Below, one piece after another: positions 7,738 through 16,777 of a DNA stretch of 64,000 nucleotides (the stretch's first letter is position 1; the number at the start of each line of letters is the position of its first letter). The position numbers were made by a program, and so were the translations under genes. The stretch is from Streptomyces sp. NBC_00425 (GTDB lineage Bacteria > Actinomycetota > Actinomycetes > Streptomycetales > Streptomycetaceae): positions 558,001 to 622,000 of the forward strand of contig NZ_CP107928.1 of NCBI RefSeq assembly GCF_036030735.1. Direction: 5' to 3'. Below the pieces are notes generated by a model that saw only the letters and a list, made by a program, of their open reading frames with translations, did no database searches and was not told the DNA's origin.

Positions 7738-8336
7738 CCTGCCTGCACCTCATTATCGGCCTGAGCCCGGTAGAAGAAGAAGTTCTGGGTCATCCGCCCG
7801 TCGGCCAGGTCGGCTCCCGTGAACCGGCGAGCGCCCGAGTGGAAGTACTTGCCGTCAAAGATGAGCAGACGGTTGTACTTTATGGGGACGTTGTACACGA
7901 TCTCCCACGCACGCGGATCCAATGTGTCCGTTTCGATTGCGCGCCGAACTTCTGGGCGGATGTTGTCCTCGGGTGACACCCGTTCGATGCCCAATTCCTT
8001 GTGGCGGTAGAAGTACGTGCCTTCGGTCTCCGCCTTCGACAAGTGCACAATCGCGCTGAAGTCGGGGGTGTCCACATGGACCATTGAAGTACGCAGAACC
8101 ATGTCGTCGGCCGTGGTGATCCGGAACGACCCCTGAGGCCGCTGGTATTTGAGGTCGATTCCGCCCAACAGCTTCGAGAAGCGGGTCATGGTCGCGGAGA
8201 CGTCGGCAGGGCCTTCGGCCGTGACACCCGGGTGGTTGACGCCTTCGGGGCGAAGGTATACCAGTCGGAGCGCTTCTTCGCGCACTGCGTCGGGATCATC
8301 GTAGAAGTCGTCCACAACGAGGACGCAGTGCTTCAT
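7734..8336 (-). CDS. DUF6445-type putative 2OG-Fe(II) oxygenase (200 aa)
   Basis: The opening VVDDFYDDPDAVREEALRLV, a central HVDTPDFSAIVHLS with a GTYFYRHK segment, and a distal NRLLIFDGKYFHSGARRF followed by RMTQNFFFYR match DUF6445 and related double-stranded beta-helix proteins. His84 and Asp86 with a His near residue 162 would form the iron triad. Start and stop overlap both neighbours by 4 nt, so it is translated with them. Probable role: oxidative tailoring of the precursor or of a group attached to it. No reaction can be assigned from sequence. Confidence 0.7.
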   Translation of the reverse strand: MKHCVLVVDDFYDDPDAVREEALRLVYLRPEGVNHPGVTAEGPADVSATMTRFSKLLGGIDLKYQRPQGSFRITTADDMVLRTSMVHVDTPDFSAIVHLSKAETEGTYFYRHKELGIERVSPEDNIRPEVRRAIETDTLDPRAWEIVYNVPIKYNRLLIFDGKYFHSGARRFTGADLADGRMTQNFFFYRAQADNEVQAG

Positions 8337-9256
8337 GATCCGAGCCGGAGTGCTTGCGCGAGAAGCTCTGCCGACCTCATTCGGCTGAACCTGTCCGGGG
8401 CGATGTCCAGCAGAATCACCTCATCCACCTCGTATTCCGCACAGAATTGCTCGATTCTGGACTTGCACTGCTCCGGATTTCCCACCACGGTCGGCAGGTA
8501 GTTGGGATTGGGAAAGCAGTCGCGCATCGCTCTCGCCTCCGCCTCGGTCTCGGCGCACACACCGGCAACGGCGATGGCCGCAAAGGGCTCGGTGAGTTCG
8601 CCGGAGGGGCGGAACTCCTTCCTGTAGCGGATGAGATTGGTCGGCGGAGCGATGCCGCCGTGGAAGAGAGTGCAGCAGAACCGTGCGCCGACGCGCGCCG
8701 CGTGACGTGCCGCGCCGGCCGATCCGCAGATCCACACCTCCGGCATGGCAGCACTCTCCGGGATCACCGGCGCCCCGGCATGCGGATGGCCGAGTGCCAG
8801 GGAGTTCCGCAGGTGACCGACGAGGTCGTCGAGCTTCGCACCGTAGTCCTGGTCATCGAGCAGACCGTCGCCGGCCGCTCGCCCGTCCAGCAGCGCGCGA
8901 TGTGACGCCAGGCTGTCCGCACGGCCGCGGCCGACTCCCAGGTCGACACGGCCGAACAGCGTTTCCAGCAGGCGGAAATCCTCGGCCAGTTTGAGCGGGG
9001 CCCAGTAGTGCAGGAGCATCGCCCCGACGCCTACCCGGATCCGGTTCGTTGCCGCGGCGACGACGCCGGTCAGCACCTGAGGACTGCCGCAGGCATGTCC
9101 TTGTACGTGGTGCTCCCCGAGCCAGTAGCGCGAGTAGCCCAGCGCCTCGGCGCGTGCTGCGAGCGCCAACGTGTCCTGGAGTGCCTCGCCTGGGGACCGG
9201 CTGGTCCAGGCCCAGCTGAAGTCGAGAAGACCGATCCTGAGGGGACGCTCAACCAT
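8333..9256 (-). CDS. LLM-class flavin/F420-dependent oxidoreductase (307 aa)
   Basis: A luciferase-like monooxygenase TIM barrel. The start LRIGLLDFSWAWTSRSP, the line LGYSRYWLGEHHVQGHACGS (the usual Trp-x-x-Glu-His-His motif) and the later LFGRVDLGVGRGRADS are diagnostic. I start it at ATG 9256, which overlaps the TfuA stop by 8 nt. Family members use reduced FMN or F420 to oxidise or reduce small molecules, and some act on RiPP intermediates. Its place inside the coupled operon, directly after TfuA, points to tailoring of the peptide. Which cofactor it uses cannot be decided here. Confidence 0.85.
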   Translation of the reverse strand: MVERPLRIGLLDFSWAWTSRSPGEALQDTLALAARAEALGYSRYWLGEHHVQGHACGSPQVLTGVVAAATNRIRVGVGAMLLHYWAPLKLAEDFRLLETLFGRVDLGVGRGRADSLASHRALLDGRAAGDGLLDDQDYGAKLDDLVGHLRNSLALGHPHAGAPVIPESAAMPEVWICGSAGAARHAARVGARFCCTLFHGGIAPPTNLIRYRKEFRPSGELTEPFAAIAVAGVCAETEAEARAMRDCFPNPNYLPTVVGNPEQCKSRIEQFCAEYEVDEVILLDIAPDRFSRMRSAELLAQALRLGS

Positions 9257-10610
9257 CCGCGCGCACCGTAATCGTCTTCTTTTCGCCTTCCCGGACGTAC
9301 TCCAGGAGGAGCTCGCAGACGAACTGGCTGCCGTCGTGGAACCGGCGTGCACGGATGTGATCGTCGAACGACGTATCAAGCGTCCGAAACCGTTGTTCGT
9401 ACCAGCTCAGGAGATCGTCTGTGGTCGTTCCGACGTCCTCCGCGGCGGGAAAAGTGTTGCCGAACTCGGCCAGGGCGTCGCGCTTTTCGGCGACAGCCGT
9501 CGCCACCGTCCCGAATCGGCCCCGCCGTTGCAGCTCTGCGGGAAGAAAGGCGTCGAGTCCGGCCGAGTGGTGCCTGGCCACGCTCTCGACGAGTGCGAGG
9601 ACCTCCATCAGGGCGGAGAATTCCTCCTCTGCCATCATGTTCCTGCTGAGCCAGTCCTGTGTCGTTTCCGGCGTCACCAGTCCCTGTGCCATTCGGAAGC
9701 GCTCGGTGACGCGTGCGACCTGCTCCGGCTCCGTCCGGATTCCCAGCCGGTGGGCTTCCTTGACGACCAGGTACATCGTCAGTGCGCCCTCGAAGATCGC
9801 GTCGGCGTCGTCCTCCACAACGCCGACGTGACTGCGAATCGCCCCGATGGGAACGCCGGCACTGGCTCCCGGGCCGCTTCGAACGCCGCTGACAAGCTGA
9901 TCCCAAAAGACCGTCGACTCGAACTCAAAGGGCGGCTTGAAGGGTTCTTCGAACCTGGAGCTGGCCTGCTCGATCTCCATGAGCAGTTGGAGAGCGTCAA
10001 GCCGCTTCCGGTTGGGTGCCTCGTTCTCGACGAACTTGACGAGCGCGTCCGACTCCGACCGAGGAAGATCCGTGTTCCGCGCGATCTCCGGCACGAGCGA
10101 CCAGGTGCGCTCGGCGTAATGGCGTCGTTTCATCTCCCGTAGCACCGTGTCGTGCGTCGCCAGTCCGATGTATCCGCGCTTCATCGCCTGGCGCAACCCG
10201 TCGCGGATGTTGGCCATGGCTTCGGACAGCACTGCGAAGCCGGATTCCTCCGCTGTGTGAATGACGGCGACCTCGTCGTCGTCTTCGTACACGCCGTCGC
10301 GGTACGCCTCGAAGATCTGCCCGACGCCCACCATGCCGAAGGGATGCAGTTCCGCGGCCCGCAGCGCCCCCATGCTTGAGGCCCCCAGGACGTGCACGCC
10401 CCTGGACAGCGCGTACAGGATCTCCTTGTGCCAGACCGCGGGAACCTGTTCGAAGTATCCGTCGATGATCGCTACGACCTTGGCGCCATTCCGCACCGCC
10501 CGGTAGACGTCACCCGCCTTCGCCGGTGGCAAGTATGTCGCGGCGGGAAGGACGGCGCGGGCATCCGCCCGGGTCAGGCTGGGTCCGAGAAACACGTGGA
10601 CTGCCTTCAT
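9249..10610 (-). CDS. tfuA: TfuA-like protein, YcaO partner for thioamide formation (453 aa)
   Basis: The first about 200 residues have clear TfuA signatures: VFLGPSLTRADARAVLP, PPAKAGDVYRAV, IIDGYFEQVPAVWHKEILYA and VLGASSMGALRAAELHPFGM, then IFEAYRDGVYEDDDEVAV. TfuA proteins occur with YcaO enzymes that install backbone thioamides in RiPPs such as thioviridamide-type peptides; TfuA is thought to help deliver or activate sulfur. The C-terminal half is helical, and one stretch (TTQDWLSRNMMAEEEFSALM) has the same look as the C-terminal region of the MBL protein at 14932-16746. The ATG overlaps the YcaO stop by 4 nt. Confidence 0.93.
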   Translation of the reverse strand: MKAVHVFLGPSLTRADARAVLPAATYLPPAKAGDVYRAVRNGAKVVAIIDGYFEQVPAVWHKEILYALSRGVHVLGASSMGALRAAELHPFGMVGVGQIFEAYRDGVYEDDDEVAVIHTAEESGFAVLSEAMANIRDGLRQAMKRGYIGLATHDTVLREMKRRHYAERTWSLVPEIARNTDLPRSESDALVKFVENEAPNRKRLDALQLLMEIEQASSRFEEPFKPPFEFESTVFWDQLVSGVRSGPGASAGVPIGAIRSHVGVVEDDADAIFEGALTMYLVVKEAHRLGIRTEPEQVARVTERFRMAQGLVTPETTQDWLSRNMMAEEEFSALMEVLALVESVARHHSAGLDAFLPAELQRRGRFGTVATAVAEKRDALAEFGNTFPAAEDVGTTTDDLLSWYEQRFRTLDTSFDDHIRARRFHDGSQFVCELLLEYVREGEKKTITVRADG

Positions 10611-11851
10611 GACTTCCCTTTCCTGGCGGCGCGGGCACGTCGGCCTTCCACATAGCCGGCCACGAACGGCGCGGATTCGAACTCGGGCACGATCACCTTC
10701 ACTACGGGAATACCGATGTCCGGTTTGGTCAGATCGACCACCACCACCTGGTCGACATCCGCCGCACGGAGGGCGGTCAGCATGACTTCGAGGTCTCCCT
10801 CGAAGGAGTCCGTCTCCGGTTGCCGGGCGTGTGGCAGGAAAGGCAGCACACCGGGGGCCGTGAAGATGCTGTCCCTGAATGCCTGGGCGCTCCAAATGCC
10901 CTGGGATCCCGCGTACACCGCCGGCGGATTGTCGTCACGGCTCGCGGCGATGACGGTCAACCGTGCCTGGGCCGCCTCGGTGACGGCACGACTGAGCGCC
11001 ACGACGGGCGAGAGGTGTGTGCCACATCCCCATTCCGCGCCCAGTCGATTCCATTGGCCGCGCTCCTCCCGCTCCAGCAATCCGGCGCGGAACGTCGCAA
11101 CGCCCACCTCGGAAGCCATTTCCAGGACCGCCAGTTCCATGCCGGCGGCGCGGCACAGGTCGATCAGTTCCCTGAGTGAAGGTTCTTCGATCGTGTCGAC
11201 GTCGATCTTCGCACCGGGTGAGTCGACCGTTCCCTGCGCGCAGCTCAACGCGTGCGCGTCACGTTCGATGACTTCGCACAGCGCGTGTTCGATGGCCTCC
11301 AGAAGGTGGTTCCCCGACGCCAGACCGTTGGACGTGCCCAGGAAGGTCATCGTCGCCTGGGTGACTCCGACCGTGTTCATACTGACGAACTCGAACGGGA
11401 CCCAGACCTGTGTCTCGGACAACAGGTCCCAGCCCGGCAGCCAGGACTGCTGCTGTTCGAGCCGTACCCTCCCGCCCTTGACCAACGGCAGCCGGTGCAG
11501 GTCGACGAGGTTGTGGCGACGGCGCAGCGCGTTGTAGGAACCGTGGAGGCACGGAATTTCGATGTTCTCGGCATGCCAGAGTTCAATGGCCTCCATCATC
11601 GCGGAGGCCTTTGCCGACTCGATGTCGGCGCCCTTGCCCTGTGAGACGGAAAGAGAACGGGAGTTGGGGCGGATGGCCTGGACGACGGGGATGCCGATGA
11701 CGTCCAGGCCGGTGACGTCGGCCAGGCGGGTGATACCGACCTGTGGCATGTGCCGTCCGAAGTCCTGCATTGTCTCGGCTGGAGTTCGGGCTCGTCTCGT
11801 GCCAGGCAGGAACCTCTTCGGCTGGTGGTAGTCCCGGTTGAAAATGCGCAT
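10607..11851 (-). CDS. ycaO: YcaO cyclodehydratase-type ATP-dependent enzyme (414 aa)
   Basis: ATG at 11851 is preceded by AAGGAAAAC. The frame carries the YcaO hallmarks: VGITRLADVTGLDVIGIPVV, IRPNSRSLSVSQGKG followed by SAMMEAIELWHAE, and TSNGLASGNHLLEAIEHALC with EVIERDA, which include the ATP- and Mg-binding Glu residues. YcaO enzymes activate amide backbones with ATP, giving azolines, amidines or, together with TfuA, thioamides. The chain is a stand-alone YcaO without an obvious leader-binding (E1-like) domain. It is coupled to TfuA by a 4-nt overlap, so thioamidation of the precursor is the best prediction. Confidence 0.95.
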   Translation of the reverse strand: MRIFNRDYHQPKRFLPGTRRARTPAETMQDFGRHMPQVGITRLADVTGLDVIGIPVVQAIRPNSRSLSVSQGKGADIESAKASAMMEAIELWHAENIEIPCLHGSYNALRRRHNLVDLHRLPLVKGGRVRLEQQQSWLPGWDLLSETQVWVPFEFVSMNTVGVTQATMTFLGTSNGLASGNHLLEAIEHALCEVIERDAHALSCAQGTVDSPGAKIDVDTIEEPSLRELIDLCRAAGMELAVLEMASEVGVATFRAGLLEREERGQWNRLGAEWGCGTHLSPVVALSRAVTEAAQARLTVIAASRDDNPPAVYAGSQGIWSAQAFRDSIFTAPGVLPFLPHARQPETDSFEGDLEVMLTALRAADVDQVVVVDLTKPDIGIPVVKVIVPEFESAPFVAGYVEGRRARAARKGKS

Positions 11852-11865
11852 GTTTTCCTTGAGTC

Positions 11866-12732
11866 CTACGAGCCGGGGCCAACGGCATGCGGTGACCACG
11901 CGTGCGTCATGGCGTTGAACATGTGGGTGCGATCGGACGGCGTGAAGCCGTAGCGGTTCCAGTGGTACAGAGCCACGTGTGGCAGAACGAATCGATACGC
12001 GAACAGGAGCCTGCCCTGCTCGTGCAACTCGCTGAACCGTGTTGCCATTATGGTATTCGCCGACGCATAGGCATGCAGAATCGCTGACTCTTCCGGCCCA
12101 AGATGGCCGATAATTCGCTCGATCGTAGGTACGGCGACGGCGCTGCTTTCACCGAGGACACGGGCCCCGTGCAGGCAGGTGACGCGACACCAGACATCCC
12201 AGATTTCCTCGGGAAACTCGAGAAATCGAAGGAACAGGTCGTTGAGCACTGCGAGGGAAAGCAGCCGCGCATCGACGGTCGCTTTTTTCTGCGCCATCCG
12301 CCCCCACCGCCACCACGCCCGACTGTCCGTGGAGAAATAGGAGTGCACGGCCTCGACCGCCTCCGGGCCTCCCAGCTTGAAGGTCTCGGCCTCATAGACA
12401 CTCGCGAACCAGCGTTCGGCGATCCGGCGTCCGACCAGGACATCACAGCAGTTCTTAATCCTTTTTTCGGCAATTCCGCCGGGTTCCGACAGTAGGAAGC
12501 GGAGCCTGAGACCTGGCGGCTTTCGAACGAAGAAGAAGCAGGAAATCCGCTTGCTCTCGGTCAGCTCGTCGACCATTTCGAATACGGCGTCAAAGATGCC
12601 GGGCATCGGGTCGCTGCCCGGAGTGCGGGTGACGGGCAGCACCAGGTTGGCCTGATACCAGACGGGACCACGCGTGTCGGCGGCGCAGGAACGGCACGAT
12701 GAACTCAACGGTGAACGCCTCGCCCTCGTCAT
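11866..12732 (-). CDS. LanB-type elimination domain (SpaB_C / thiopeptide-type)
   Basis: About 260 residues match the C-terminal elimination domain of lantibiotic dehydratases: PVWYQANLVLPVTRTPGSDP, then SCFFFVRKPPGLRLRFLL, and DRTHMFNAMTHAWSPHA near the end. This domain removes glutamate from glutamylated Ser/Thr to give dehydroalanine or dehydrobutyrine. The start is uncertain: ATG 12732 is the first in-frame option that keeps the domain whole, but it overlaps the glutamylation gene by 143 nt in another frame and has only a weak ribosome binding site. It could therefore be the distal part of one LanB split by a +1 shift near 12690. Confidence 0.8.
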   Translation of the reverse strand: MTRARRSPLSSSCRSCAADTRGPVWYQANLVLPVTRTPGSDPMPGIFDAVFEMVDELTESKRISCFFFVRKPPGLRLRFLLSEPGGIAEKRIKNCCDVLVGRRIAERWFASVYEAETFKLGGPEAVEAVHSYFSTDSRAWWRWGRMAQKKATVDARLLSLAVLNDLFLRFLEFPEEIWDVWCRVTCLHGARVLGESSAVAVPTIERIIGHLGPEESAILHAYASANTIMATRFSELHEQGRLLFAYRFVLPHVALYHWNRYGFTPSDRTHMFNAMTHAWSPHAVGPGS

Positions 12733-14935
12733 TGAAGAGTTGCACCTGATCACCGGGCTCCTCGACGCAGAGGAAGCCGGCCCGGTCGCTCAGCCCGTGC
12801 AACATCGCCTCCACCGCCAGCGGGCTGTCGCGGGGGATTAGCAGGGGTGAGCCGGCGTCTCGGCTCACGAGGAGGAGCTCGGGCCAGTCGTGTCGGCGTG
12901 CCAGGTCCTGCCAGAGAAGGAAACCCCGCGAGCGCCGGGCCAGGGCGAGCTCCGTGAGAGTGGCACCGTGAATGACGGTTCTCCTCGGCTTCACGGAGTT
13001 GCCGCTCGGGAGCAGCAGGACCGGAGAGGGGGCGGACTGGGCGAGCTCGGCTTCCGTGGGGAGCTCCAGAGCGAACCAGTCCGGCGTGTCCCGGAAGGAC
13101 GACAGCAGCAGCGTCTCGAGATGCGGCTCGCTGTAGCCGATGTTGGCGGGAGAGAAGCAGCAGATGGCCATGGGGCGGGCCTGCTCCTGCGCGGCGGCGA
13201 CCACGATCGGGGCGTCGTCCGCGGTCAGCACCACGCCGAGCTGATCGCTGCGGTAGGACGACGAGGTTCCCCATCGATCCCACTGCAGGAAGGGAAAGGG
13301 CGGTCGAGCGAGCATGTTCGGCATGGCCTCGCACGGTCCGACGTACTCGACGACTTCGAGATCCGCTTCTCGCGCGACGCGGGTCAGGCTCCTTCGGTAC
13401 CACCCGTGCAGGGCATTGTTCTCGAACTTCCGACGCGCCCTGCTGCCGATACCGAACCAGAGGTGTCCGAACCGGCCGTAGGCGGCGGCCACCTCGGACG
13501 TGCTTGCCGCGATCCGGTAGCCCGTGGCTGTCGGGCGGACGATCAGCCCGCCGATGGGCGGGGGCAGCACTTCCTCGGGGAACCCGTCGGACAGGTGGTC
13601 GCTGGGCGACGTGCTGCCTGCCAGCCACTCGGACCAGCGCAGGAGCCGTCGCCCGACTACGTGGTCGGACCCCGAAGCGCGCCAGGCCGACTCCTGTGTC
13701 GGCACCCGTCCAAATTCGGCCGTGCTCTCGCGCGCCGTCCTGTCATGGCCGCTGACCACGAGCCTCCGATGCACGGCACGCGCGGCTGCCGTGACTCCGT
13801 GACATCGCTCGAAGAGATCGAATTCCGCGACGGCGGCGGTCAGACGTGTCTTGTCCTCGGGTCCGAGGACAAGGCTGAACGGGGCGCTCGTGTCGCAGCG
13901 TAGGACGGAGCGGGGCAAGGGCGGAGGCTCGACGTCCAGTTCGGCTGCTAGTTCACGGGGGATGGTACGGGCCTCGTCCAGCACCGCGTGGAGCCGTCCG
14001 AGGGGGATGGTGCTCATCTCCCGTTCGAGGAGGCGGCAGGCCCGTCGAAGCCGCAGCACTGCGGACCTCCAGGGCTGTGCGTGCTGTTCGTGCAGGAGTC
14101 GTGGGACGGACGTCACCGCCTCCCAGGCGGAGACGAAGGTGTGGGGAAAGGCAAGGCCGCCCACCAGCAGACCCGCGCAGGCCAGGGACACGAGCATGTC
14201 ATTCAGTTCGGGGGCGTGGAAGCCGTGCTCGCGCAGCTCGGCAGCGATCACGGACAGCGGTGCCGGTTGCATCTGCGCCAAGGTGGTCAGGAGTGCGTCG
14301 ATCCCAGGACTGCGCGGGCGCTCCATGGACGCGATCGACGAGAAGTCGCGGACGGTGTACCGCCAGCGGGTCCGCTCCTCGTCCAGGGTCAGCGTCGGGT
14401 TCAGCTTGTACACGCCCCGGTCCAGATAGAGTTCGGTGTGCGCCAGTGACTGCACGATGAACTGGTACGGCCGCAGGTCCGGGGCGATCGCGTAGCGCGC
14501 GGGCTCTGCCCGGATTCGTGTGGCGTCCCCCCAGTCCGCGACCGTGACGCCTGCCCACAGATCGCACGGCTGGGTTCGCCACACCGCGCGGGCGAGGTAG
14601 CGGTACAGCGTCGCATCCAGGCGACGCGCTCGCTTGTCCCGGGGCGCCGAGCGCAGGTGCCGGGTCGTGAGGTGCCGGCTGAGGGCGTCGTTGGTCAGGG
14701 ACAACGCTCTGGAGAATCGGGGGTCGTCGATGGTCGCTTCGAAGAGCGCCCGCCGCTGCGTTTCGACGCTCTCCAGGTATGCCTGCTCGAATGCTTGCGT
14801 GGACCGGGTCCCCACGTCGGCGGCCAGCGCGGCGAGGTCCTTGTCGCGCAATCCGAGGACCTTGCAGAGCGGAAAGAGCGCGGCACGCACGACGATCTGC
14901 GGAGCGATCTCCTCGATGCAGTCATCCGGTGTCAT
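12590..14935 (-). CDS. LanB-type glutamylation domain (lantibiotic dehydratase N-terminal)
   Basis: A 781-residue protein with the layout of the LanB N-terminal (glutamyl-tRNA-dependent) domain: IEEIAPQIVVRAALFPLCKV, FSRALSLTNDALSRHLTTRH, a YRYLARAVWRTQPCDLWAGV motif, PYQFIVQSLAHTELYLDRGV, and the closing GEAFTVEFIVPFLR. Such enzymes transfer glutamate from glutamyl-tRNA to Ser/Thr of a leader-bound peptide. After VPFLR the remaining about 30 residues look like out-of-frame run-on, which suits a +1 shift relative to the elimination domain. ATG 14935 overlaps the upstream MBL stop by 4 nt. With the elimination domain it predicts dehydroamino acids in the product. If the elimination domain were not used, a peptide aminoacyl-tRNA ligase role would be an alternative. 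Confidence 0.88.
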   Translation of the reverse strand: MTPDDCIEEIAPQIVVRAALFPLCKVLGLRDKDLAALAADVGTRSTQAFEQAYLESVETQRRALFEATIDDPRFSRALSLTNDALSRHLTTRHLRSAPRDKRARRLDATLYRYLARAVWRTQPCDLWAGVTVADWGDATRIRAEPARYAIAPDLRPYQFIVQSLAHTELYLDRGVYKLNPTLTLDEERTRWRYTVRDFSSIASMERPRSPGIDALLTTLAQMQPAPLSVIAAELREHGFHAPELNDMLVSLACAGLLVGGLAFPHTFVSAWEAVTSVPRLLHEQHAQPWRSAVLRLRRACRLLEREMSTIPLGRLHAVLDEARTIPRELAAELDVEPPPLPRSVLRCDTSAPFSLVLGPEDKTRLTAAVAEFDLFERCHGVTAAARAVHRRLVVSGHDRTARESTAEFGRVPTQESAWRASGSDHVVGRRLLRWSEWLAGSTSPSDHLSDGFPEEVLPPPIGGLIVRPTATGYRIAASTSEVAAAYGRFGHLWFGIGSRARRKFENNALHGWYRRSLTRVAREADLEVVEYVGPCEAMPNMLARPPFPFLQWDRWGTSSSYRSDQLGVVLTADDAPIVVAAAQEQARPMAICCFSPANIGYSEPHLETLLLSSFRDTPDWFALELPTEAELAQSAPSPVLLLPSGNSVKPRRTVIHGATLTELALARRSRGFLLWQDLARRHDWPELLLVSRDAGSPLLIPRDSPLAVEAMLHGLSDRAGFLCVEEPGDQVQLFNDEGEAFTVEFIVPFLRRRHAWSRLVSGQPGAARHPHSGQRPDARHL

Positions 14936-16746
14936 GCCCGGCCCACGGCCCGCATGGTGGCGAAGGCCCGCTGACCGGCCAGGCGTTTCTCGATGAGATC
15001 GGACATGGCTTCTTCCAGGCGGAGGACTCCCTGCCACTCGAAGAGGATCTCGCAGTACTCGGCCATGCCGAGTCCCGCCCGGTCGAGCCAGGCGACCATG
15101 TCCGCGTGGTCGGTCAGGCCGTGCCGGCGCCGTAGATCGTCGCTCATGTCGGCAACCTGCTGCGTGCTCACGGTGAGGCCGCGGCGTTGCATCTCCTCAA
15201 GGGCGAGGAGCCGCAGGAGGACCCGCTTGCGCGACAGTCCCACAGGCTCCTGCGTGGAACCGGGTGCCGAAAGCAGAGCGTCGACGTCGTTGTAGGGCCA
15301 GACGTGGCCGTGGTTGGCGACAACGTCGGCCTCGCCCCGGCTGTCGAACCGAATCGACTCGCCCGGCCTCATGAGCAGGGTCCTGACTGGTGAGGCGAGC
15401 GCGCGCACGCCGTTCTCCGAGCGTTCCGCGGCGGCACGGACGACCGCTTCCGGCGGTGGATCGAAGTGTGTCTCCCCGGGGGTGGCGGAGCCGTCTGCGA
15501 CAGCCCCCAGTCCGAGTTGCCAGTACCAGGGTGCTCCTCCGTTTGCGTAGGGGACCACGTGGCGGGCGTGCCATCGTTCCGCCGTGTCGAGGAGAGCCTG
15601 CGAGTCACTCATGATCGTCTGCCGGGTCTGCCACAGGGATCGTGGGGTGTATAGCAGGTACTGCGGGACGGAGCTCGTCAGATACTGGATCGGGTACAGC
15701 CGCCACGGCCGATAGCCGCCGAAGAGCACGTCGATGGGCCCGTACCGTTCGTAGGCCTCTTTCGCCAGCGAGCGGACGTCGCCGAGGTGGTCCCGGCCTG
15801 CGTCCGCCAGGAAGGCGTAGCGGCGCCCCTCTCCCTCGACGAGATACGTGTTTCCTGTGTTGCGGATGTCGGGCGGGAGCGGTGCGTCGTCGGTGGGCTG
15901 CTCGCCGTACATCGGCAGTGCGACGACACGGAAGTCGCCGATGACCGTCTGCTGGTTCCAGCCGAGTGCCCGCACGTCTGTGAAGCCGAGCTCCTTCAGC
16001 CGGTAGACCATGTCGATGGCCAAGGAGGACTCTCGCGCCACCTCGGGCACGACGACCGGCGTATCCCGACCGAGCCGGAGCAGACTGTCGACGTGGAAGT
16101 GGTCCCGGTGGGAGTGGGTGACGAGGACAGCGTCGGGTGAGAGGTCGCCGTGGGTCAGCGGCTGGTAACCGGCCGGGAACCGCTCGTCGCGCGGCATAAG
16201 GAACGGGTCGATCAGGATCTTGGTTCGCGGGCTCGACAGCAGCACGGTCGCATGGCCGACCAACGTGGCCGCCCCGCGCGTGCGGGTCGGCGGGCGCGGC
16301 GCCGCGAAGCACTGGAGCTCGTACAGCGCTTCCCACAGGTCGCGTGCCGGGCCGGGGGCGGGCCTGGAGGCGTTGTGCTGCCACTCGCCGATCCATGCCG
16401 CCAGGTCACCGGCGAGTTCCGGGCCGACGGGCAGCCGCAGGGGAGCGAGGCGATCGCGGTACAGAACGATCGCCGCCGGACGGGTCTGTGAGGGCACCGG
16501 AAAGCTCAGTTCTTCGCGAATTCTGCACGCGTCGAAGATCTCGCCGGCACCGTCGAGCCCTAGGCGGTCCAGGATCTCTGGAGCCCGCTCGACCGCATCC
16601 AGCGCGTCACGCCGCAGGGTTTCGATCGCGGGGCGAAAGCGTTCCTTGAGCTTTCTTTCGAGCTGCCCGGATACCGTCGTACCGAACGGGCTGTCATCCG
16701 CGTAGGCCAGGTGCAACTCGACCGCACTGCTTAGTGAGAGTTCCAT
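14932..16746 (-). CDS. MBL-fold metallohydrolase with extra N- and C-terminal domains (604 aa)
   Basis: Residues about 165-420 are a metallo-beta-lactamase fold: ATLVGHATVLLSSPRTKILI with a following DPF, the metal motif THSHRDHFH at about 207-215, a YAFLADAG strand with the bridging Asp, and a late HVVPYANGG. About 160 residues precede it (a helical domain starting MELSLSSAVELHLAYADD) and a helical domain of about 100 residues ends it. The fold resembles UlaG-like hydrolases. A role in hydrolysing or rearranging a peptide-bound intermediate is inferred from operon position. A paralogue lies at 17965-19404. A 31-nt gap separates it from the upstream JmjC gene. Confidence 0.82.
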   Translation of the reverse strand: MELSLSSAVELHLAYADDSPFGTTVSGQLERKLKERFRPAIETLRRDALDAVERAPEILDRLGLDGAGEIFDACRIREELSFPVPSQTRPAAIVLYRDRLAPLRLPVGPELAGDLAAWIGEWQHNASRPAPGPARDLWEALYELQCFAAPRPPTRTRGAATLVGHATVLLSSPRTKILIDPFLMPRDERFPAGYQPLTHGDLSPDAVLVTHSHRDHFHVDSLLRLGRDTPVVVPEVARESSLAIDMVYRLKELGFTDVRALGWNQQTVIGDFRVVALPMYGEQPTDDAPLPPDIRNTGNTYLVEGEGRRYAFLADAGRDHLGDVRSLAKEAYERYGPIDVLFGGYRPWRLYPIQYLTSSVPQYLLYTPRSLWQTRQTIMSDSQALLDTAERWHARHVVPYANGGAPWYWQLGLGAVADGSATPGETHFDPPPEAVVRAAAERSENGVRALASPVRTLLMRPGESIRFDSRGEADVVANHGHVWPYNDVDALLSAPGSTQEPVGLSRKRVLLRLLALEEMQRRGLTVSTQQVADMSDDLRRRHGLTDHADMVAWLDRAGLGMAEYCEILFEWQGVLRLEEAMSDLIEKRLAGQRAFATMRAVGRA

Positions 16747-16777
16747 TCGCCACCTTTTGGTGTGAACTTTCGGTTCA

